This document shows positions 57,730 to 64,000 of a stretch of 64,000 nucleotides of DNA, piece by piece. The position numbers and the translations under genes are program-made. This stretch comes from Mimachlamys varia (taxonomy: Eukaryota; Mollusca; Bivalvia; Pectinida; Pectinidae): assembly GCA_947623455.1 (NCBI GenBank), contig OX392538.1, forward strand, positions 33,665,001 through 33,729,000, written 5' to 3'. Numbering within the stretch: the first letter of the stretch is position 1; the number at the start of each line of letters is the position of its first letter. The notes below the pieces were generated by a model, which saw nothing but the letters and a program-made list of their open reading frames with translations, did not search any database and was not told the DNA's origin.

Positions 57730-59465
57730 CCATGGAAATCATGGCATACATGCCAACTAACCATTTAAATCATGAAAAACTAACCATGGAAATCGTGACA
57801 AACAAACTTACCATGGAAATCGTGACAAACAAACTAACCATGGAAATCGTGACAAACAAACTTACCATGGAAATCGTGACCAAAAAACTAACCATGGAAA
57901 TTGTGGCACACAAACTAACCATGGAAGTCGTGACGAAATAACTAACAATAGAAATCCTGACAAACATACACCCTAACCATGGAAATCGTGACAAACAAAC
58001 AAACTAACCATGGAAATCGTGACGAACAAACTAACCATGGAAATCGTGACAAACAAACAAACCAACCGTGGAAATCGTGACAAACAAACAAACTAACCAT
58101 GGAAATCGTGACAAACAAACTAACCATGGAAATCGTGACAAACAAACTTACCATGGAAATCGTGACAAACTAACCATGGAAATCGTGACAAACAAACTAA
58201 CCATGGAAATCGTGACAAACCAACCAACCATGGAAATTGTGACGAAATAACTAACAATAGAAATCCTGGCAAACAAACCATTGAAATCGTGACAAACAAA
58301 CTTACCATGGAAATCGTGACAAACAAACAAACTAACCATGGAAGTCGTGACAAACAAACCAACCGTGAAAATCGTGACAAACAAACTAACAATGGAAATC
58401 GTGACAAACAAACTTACCGTGGAAATCGTGACGAATTAACTAACCATGGAAATTGTGGCACACAAACTAACCATGGAAGTCGTGACAAACAAACCAACCG
58501 TGGAAATTGTGACAAACAAACTTACCATGGAAATCCTGACAAACGTACAAACTAACCATTGAATTCGTGGCAAACAAACTTACCATGGAATTCGTGACAA
58601 ACAAACTTACCATGGAAATCGTGACACACAAACCAACCATGGAAATCGTGACACACAAACCAACCATGGGAATCGTGACGAACAAACTAACAATGAAAAT
58701 CCTGACAATCAAACATACTAACCATTGAAATCGTGACAATCAAACATACTAACCATTGAAATCGTGACAAACAAACTTACCATGGAAATCGTGACAAACT
58801 AACTAACCGTGGAAATCGTGACAAATAAACTAACCATGGAAATCGTGACAAACAAACCAACCGTGGAAATCGTGACGAACAAACTAACCATAGCAATCGT
58901 GGCAAACAAAACTAACCATAGCAATCGTGACAAACAAACTAACCATGGAAATCGTGACAAATAAACTTACCATGGAAATCGTGACAAACAAACTAACCGT
59001 GGAAATCGTGACAAACAAACTAACCATAGCAATCGTGGCAAACAAACTAACCATAGCAATCGTGACAAACAAGCTAACAATGGAAATCGTGACAAACATA
59101 CAAACTAACCATTGAATTCGTGGCAAACAAACTTACCATGGAAATCGTGACAAACAAACTTACCATGGAATTCGTGACGAACTAACCATGTAAATCTTGA
59201 CAAACTTTCATACTCCCCATCCATGCATATCGTGACAAAACATACAAACTAACCATGGAAATCGTGACAAAACATACAAACTAACCATGGAAATCGTGAC
59301 GAACTAATAACCCATGGAAATCGTGACAAAACATACAAACTAATCATGGAAATCGTGACAAACAAGCCATGGGAACCGTGACAAACAAACAAACTCACAC
59401 AGAAATCAGGGCAAACATACAGACTAACCATGGAAATGAAGACAAACACTCAAACTAACCATGGA
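57730..59465. repeat. 27-bp satellite upstream of wolframin B exon 2
   Basis: About 60 units of AACCATGGAAATCGTGACAA, ACAAACT with variants of 19-33 bp. Because 27 is divisible by 3, several frames stay open (MEIVTNKLT repeats; VTISMVSLF on the other strand). These are not proteins. Confidence 0.93.
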
Positions 59466-59792
59466 CAAAAAAAATAAGCACGAAAAAGGGGGGGGGGGGA
59501 GCTTTTCATGCACATTGTTAATTTGAAATGTTTAGTTTCCAGTAAATATTGTATACTGACAATGTCCCTACATCGTCCGCGTGGTATAGAACAATCAAAT
59601 AGGTTCAACAAAGTGAATTTACCTTAAAATGATTAAAAATATATTAATTTGTATTTAAATATGATGTTAATGTCAAACGCATACAATATTGAATTTGTAA
59701 TTGTATTTAAGTTCTTGATGCATCAATCACCGATACCTGTGCACTATTTCCAAATGTTTCCTTTTCCTAAATTAACCACAAATAATATTTAA

Positions 59793-60165
59793 AGCCCCAA
59801 TATACGTAACTTTCGGCAAAACTTAAAGCCAAAATCAAGTCTAATAAATTTTTATATCTATAGATTTAGTTAAGATTAACTGATATCAGCAATATCCAAG
59901 ATGAATTCTTACGCGGTTACCGATACAGCAGCAGTTGAAACTTGGTATTTGTAAACACGTGTCAATTTGAACTGTTTTCCAACTTCGGCTTGTTGTTGAA
60001 GTGGGCCCCACCTGAATTATTTTCAAATCTTTTGATTTTTCTGTAAAGAGTTTCTTGTTAGTTACCGCTCAGGTTTAGTTCGTTTTAGGCTTGATTATCA
60101 ACTGGATTTTTTTCAGAATATTTCAGAATTACGAAAATTTTCCTAAAGTTACGTATAATGGGCCT
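59793..60165 (+). mobile_element. MITE family 1, copy 5 (TTAA flanked)
   Basis: AGCCCCAATATACGTAACTT to AAAGTTACGTATAATGGGCC, T; 373 bp; TTAA at 59789-59792 and 60166-60169. Same orientation as the 20.1-kb copy. Confidence 0.87.
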
Positions 60166-60169
60166 TTAA

Positions 60170-60975
60170 AAGAAAATTAGCATGTCAACATATAAACAAA
60201 AACAGAAAACAGGCACACTGCCAAATGTGAAGTACACTGTTAACCCGGAAGATACAAGCGTTGGACCCTCTATACTGATAGTTCTGTATTGTATGTCGGT
60301 GAAATACAATTTATACGTGTAATTGGAAACTGTTGGTTAAAAGTGTTCCTTTAACGTTGATGAAAAGCTCAGTGTAGAATGTAAATAATTCCTTGCGTTA
60401 TACCACGGCATTAGATTAGATTGGTATCTTCATTATATGTAATTGCTAATTGCTATCTGAGTGTACGTGTATATTTGTTAGTGCTAACCAACGACACAAT
60501 TCCCATTATCTCAGATTTTAATCTTTTTATGGAAGTAAACAAAAGCACTTGCACTTTAATAATCCCTGCTATACAACATAGCTGTATTATATTTGTTCAA
60601 AGTACACCGTACTGACAAAATCCACACCCCTCAGAACATGCACTTTGATCAGTTTTCGTTAAAAGAAAACCCTTTAAAACAAGCTCTGGTTACTTGGACC
60701 ACTCCATTTTATCGCAATGGCGGATGGTTGTTTAAATAGAGGATAAAACATGTTTGTTTTCTCTCCATATCAACCAATATCAGCCCTTGAGAGTTGGGAG
60801 TTTCGGATAGGAAATTGACGAGTTTTATACTTTAAATTGAATACTTAATAACGAAATACGCATTGATCTATGATCTTACGGTGTATGTTTTATTTTGAAA
60901 TATCGAAAATTGATAAAAGACATATATCAGGGTACGGGTTTTGGGGTGTAATATAACGAGGGCTAATATGGGTTG
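60170..60975. other. Unassigned AT-rich DNA
   Basis: No gene, transposon end or tandem repeat was recognised. The wolframin B first exon could be here or further up, but no ATG exon ending in phase 1 stood out. Confidence 0.35.
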
Positions 60976-60978
60976 GAG

Positions 60979-61240
60979 CACTGGGGCCTGATAATTTGTT
61001 ACAGCTAGTTTTGGACCTAAAGTAAGGTGTTTAGAGTAAGTTTATACATAGGGGGTAAGAGATGGAAGGGGGGGGGGGTAGATCAATTTTGGTCATGAAA
61101 GCCACTGAAATGGGGGGGGGGGGGGGGGGGGGGGGCATTGTTCAAACATTGTTCTTAGCCCACCGAAACTTGTAGAATTGCTCAATAACCCCTTATAGTT
61201 TAGGTACAAAACTAACCGTAAAAAATATCATGCCACTGTG
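60979..61240. mobile_element. hAT-like MITE, decayed, with a long G run
   Basis: CACTGGGGCCTGATAATTTG at the left and the inverted AAAATATCATGCCACTGTG at the right; the interior contains a pure G run of about 22 bp (near 61115-61136). Flanking duplication is not visible. Confidence 0.65.
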
Positions 61241-61279
61241 GATAAGAGCATTTGATAATAAAAAAATTCCGAAATTTAT

Positions 61280-61640
61280 GGGGCGCCGTTTAACTATTTA
61301 TTAACAAAACTGGATATCCCAAATTCGAATTATGGATATCCATAATTCATTTTTGGATATCCACAATTCGAATTTTGGATATATTTTAAATGCTTTGAAT
61401 TAAGGATATCATCAAATCAAATTTTGAATATAAAAAAATCATTTATTGATATCCAAAAATTGGAATAATGGATATCTAAAATACATGGAATTTTGAATAT
61501 CCATAATTTCTTTTTGGATATCCAAAATTCATTTATTGATATCCAAAAATCGAATTATAGATATCCAAAAATGAATTATGGATATCCAAAATTCGAATTT
61601 TGGATATCCAGTTTTGTTAATAAATAGTAAAACGCGCCCC
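61280..61640. mobile_element. Inverted-repeat element built of GGATATCC/AATTCGAATT units
   Basis: About 40-bp ends (GGGGCGCCGTTTAACTATTT, ATTAACAAAACTGGATATCC) are inverted at 61600-61640 with few changes. The interior is about ten variants of TTGGATATCCAAAATTCG, each itself palindromic. AT flanks both ends. No coding capacity. Confidence 0.75.
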
Positions 61641-62149
61641 ATTGAAGTTTAGTATGTAGTAAACAGCTACATTATGCTTGCATAGATGAGATTAAGGTGA
61701 GTATATGTGTGTATTATTGTACTGTACCTGTGTTATCTCTTCACATGTTAAGTCCACATATTGTTGACCGTCAATATACTGATGTCGTTTAAACCTAAAT
61801 ATAAATATAGTTATATGCATACAAATACATCTTACCCGCCATATAGCTTGTATTGTCGTTAAAGTATTCCACAAGTAGATTTTACTCCAGAGGTATAAAG
61901 ATGTATTACGTGTTCCGATCACTAATGGACGCGGACTTGTAAAATGCACTTTGGATTACATACGTGTACATGTAACTTCGACCTTCGACATGTAATATCT
62001 TATACACATCACAGGGTCGTGAGAAAACAGAAAAGTTCAGAGAAATATTACTAGTTGTGTGGGGGCTTACATCCACTTCTGATAAAAGTGCCATCCCGAT
62101 TACAGAAACTTGATAAAACCCTGTAAGACCTGTTATATTCTTACATTAG

Positions 62150-62515
62150 ACTACATGTACCTCGCGTGGGTGATATTTCGCGGTTGGCCCATCAAATACT
62201 TTTTCGCGAGAATCAAATTTCGTGGAACATTTGTTTATTTTCTGTGTGATGATCAGATTTATTTTACATGAATTTTATAAAAAAAAACTTTAATACAATA
62301 TTGAATTATTACTTAAATCTTCATTCGTCAAATAACAGGTATTTGTGATCGACAGCAAGTAGCTATAGTTTCCATATAATTACATGTATATACTGATATT
62401 CACGGGTGTTATAATCTATGGCATTAATATTCGTTGAGTTTTTAATTTCGCGTAATCTTTGTTGACCGTGAATTTAGCGAAATTAAATCGCCCGCGAATA
62501 TTTACAACTGTACAG
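62150..62515. repeat. TTTCGCG-rich interspersed repeat
   Basis: TATTTCGCGGTTGGCCC, TTTTTCGCGAGAATCAAATT, AATTTCGCGTAATC and CGCGAATATTTACAACTGTA, CAGTA resemble the interior and end of the 52015-52244 element. Confidence 0.5.
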
Positions 62516-62639
62516 TATTACTCTGAGCCTTTCAGATTTTATCCACAGACGAGATTCGCCCATGTATGGGCAGGAAACATGTACATTGAACTAAAGATCA
62601 TTTGAAATTTGTTCTAAAACAAAGACTACAAGACCAATT

Positions 62640-63090
62640 TATCCAGAAATGATTTAAGGATATAGATTTGTCATCTAGAGGGCAGATGTACTCCATTTTT
62701 AAATCTAAATTTGAAATTGAAGATTTTTTTTTTAAATTGAATGCAATATAGTAAAATTCCGTACATCAAATTTGAAACAGGACGATGGGCTGCATGGTAT
62801 ACCTCTTCATGATCGAATTTGTCCTTTGTGTTGTGATGGTGTTGGTGACGAGTATCATTAATTATTTTATTGTAATTATGAATCAGTATGCCAAATTCGA
62901 AAATCATTAATTCCAAAGTATTATTGTACATACCCAAATATGGCAAAAATGAAAGGTTTATTTTCTCTGTGTAATGTTCGTGTTTTATCAAATGTAAGTA
63001 GGTTTGTTGAAAAACTTGAAAAAAATACTAAAGCTGACGAGTTAAGATTTGAAAAAGATAGTGATATTTTTGTGTTCCGCCATGTGTAAA
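62640..63090 (+). pseudogene. LINE 3' tail (C-terminal Cys/His motif), degenerate
   Basis: The plus strand reads YIKFETGRWAAW, then in another frame HDRICPLCCDGVGDEYH, LFYCNYESVCQIRKSLIPKY and MAKMKGLFSLCNVRVLSNVS. The C-x-x-C ... GDE-x-H pattern is typical of the C terminus of LINE polyproteins in molluscs. Stops and frameshifts are present. Confidence 0.72.
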
Positions 63091-63364
63091 TCTTGCTTTG
63101 TATATATATGACCTCTTGTAACACACATATGTGTGTCTGAGTGAACAATCAAATCTGAAACCTGGAAGCCGATTTCTGTCATTTCGTGACAATACAAAAT
63201 GGCAGTACATCAGCCAACATTTATACTTACGTAATCAGGCGAACGAGGACCTCTTCCAGGAGTCCGGTACTTTAACATTGATATCGGCCGTAAGCGACTA
63301 TCTAAGTAACTTATGTTCATGTACAAATATTGCGTAGGATAGTGTTTAATATCATACTTAAGAT

Positions 63365-63482
63365 ATGTTTGGTTTGGTTTATATTTTGTAATACGTCTTT
63401 TTAACAGCCAGGGTCATTTAAGGACGTGTCAGAATTTGGAGATGGAGGAAAGCCGAAGTTCCCGGAGAAAAACCGATGTGTA
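63365..63482 (-). repeat. SINE core and tail
   Basis: Reverse complement reads CATCGGTTTTTCTCCGGG, AACTTCGGCTTTCCTCC, CGTCCTTAAATGACCCTGG, CTGTTAAAAAGACG and an AAACCAAACC tail. I recognise this as a conserved SINE core common in mollusc genomes; the exact family is not assigned. Confidence 0.65.
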
Positions 63483-63489
63483 AGCTTAG

Positions 63490-64000
63490 TGATGAACTAG
63501 TAGACAACATAGACAATATAATCGCTTCAAAGTTATACATTGTAGTCAACGGATAGCTATAAGGACTCACACAACTAAATAATTGACTATATGTTATTAC
63601 TAAGCTTTCGAGCTAATAACTTTAATATTTGAAGTACAACACTTGTGAAAACTGCCTAAATTCACAGATACATACATGACAAAGGCTTCAAGAGGCATTT
63701 AATGAGGAGTTTACTGGCATATTAGCTTGCTACAAGCGTCTGCTTCGGACAACCGGAAATTTACATGTCAAACCAGTGAAATGGGACGGTAACACCCTCT
63801 GACTTTTGACCCCATATCAATCCGCCATCACATATCAAAATCTACCAAAAGTATATATTTTTGTAAAGTTAAATATCTACAGATTTCATTTAATGCAGAA
63901 TAGGTCAACAATTACCTATTTTAATTACTCAGAATCACTGTACTTAGCCGGAACAAATTTTCAGTAGGGACTACAAACGTATTCAACACTTCGTCATAGG
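63490..64000. other. Window end, no feature recognised
   Basis: AT-rich, with no convincing exon, repeat or RNA gene. Confidence 0.4.

Noticed and set aside
61728..62094. Minus-strand blocks (an exon-like 67 bp with FKRHQYIDGQQYVDL, and MALLSEVD followed by GTAAGC) as the missing first exon of wolframin B
   Set aside because: Both end in phase 0, while exon 2 of copy B needs phase 1; they also do not fit each other.
63131..63510. Exons reading ANEDLFQESGTLTLISA and PGSFKDVSEFGDGGKPKFPE joined in phase
   Set aside because: The second block is the reverse complement of a SINE core and tail, so the apparent splice sites and frame are accidental.

Overview
The window looks like animal nuclear DNA, most likely from a bivalve mollusc. 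It is AT-rich, its genes are split by many GT-AG introns, and it is full of tandem repeats, tRNA-derived SINEs, LINE remnants and small inverted-repeat transposons. Several interspersed repeats are types I associate with bivalve genomes, such as units beginning AGCTCACCTG and ending CTGGGCCTCTTG. The species cannot be fixed from the sequence alone.

Layout. (1) 1-6.1 kb: repeats, including a SINE, a 0.5-kb long inverted repeat, hAT-like MITEs and a 17-bp minisatellite. (2) 6.26-26.73 kb, plus strand: a complete secreted animal haem peroxidase (peroxidasin/chorion-peroxidase type) in 13 coding exons. Every splice phase joins and gives 688 aa. Its introns hold a series of different tandem repeats. 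(3) 27-33.9 kb: a SINE, one unrecognised minus-strand terminal-exon candidate, and otherwise AT-rich DNA. (4) 33.9-43.3 kb, minus strand: a complete wolframin (WFS1-like) gene of 5 coding exons and 790 aa. (5) 43.9-45.7 kb: a degenerate LINE split by a MITE. (6) 47.5-57.6 kb, minus strand: a second, diverged wolframin gene in head-to-tail tandem. Its exon structure matches the first, but its first coding exon was not found. A 4.1-kb DNA transposon (DDE transposase plus SWIM-type zinc finger, PIF/Harbinger- or ISL2EU-like) lies in one of its introns. (7) 57.7-64 kb: a 27-bp satellite, more MITEs, an unusual GGATATCC-rich inverted-repeat element, a LINE 3' tail and a SINE core.

How the parts relate. 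The peroxidase should act in the secretory pathway or outside the cell, while wolframins are ER-membrane proteins. Nothing in the sequence ties the two into one pathway. The clearest biological point is the tandem wolframin duplication. The clearest genomic points are four or more dateable small transposon families with visible target-site duplications (TTAA, 8 bp, TA) and nested insertions.
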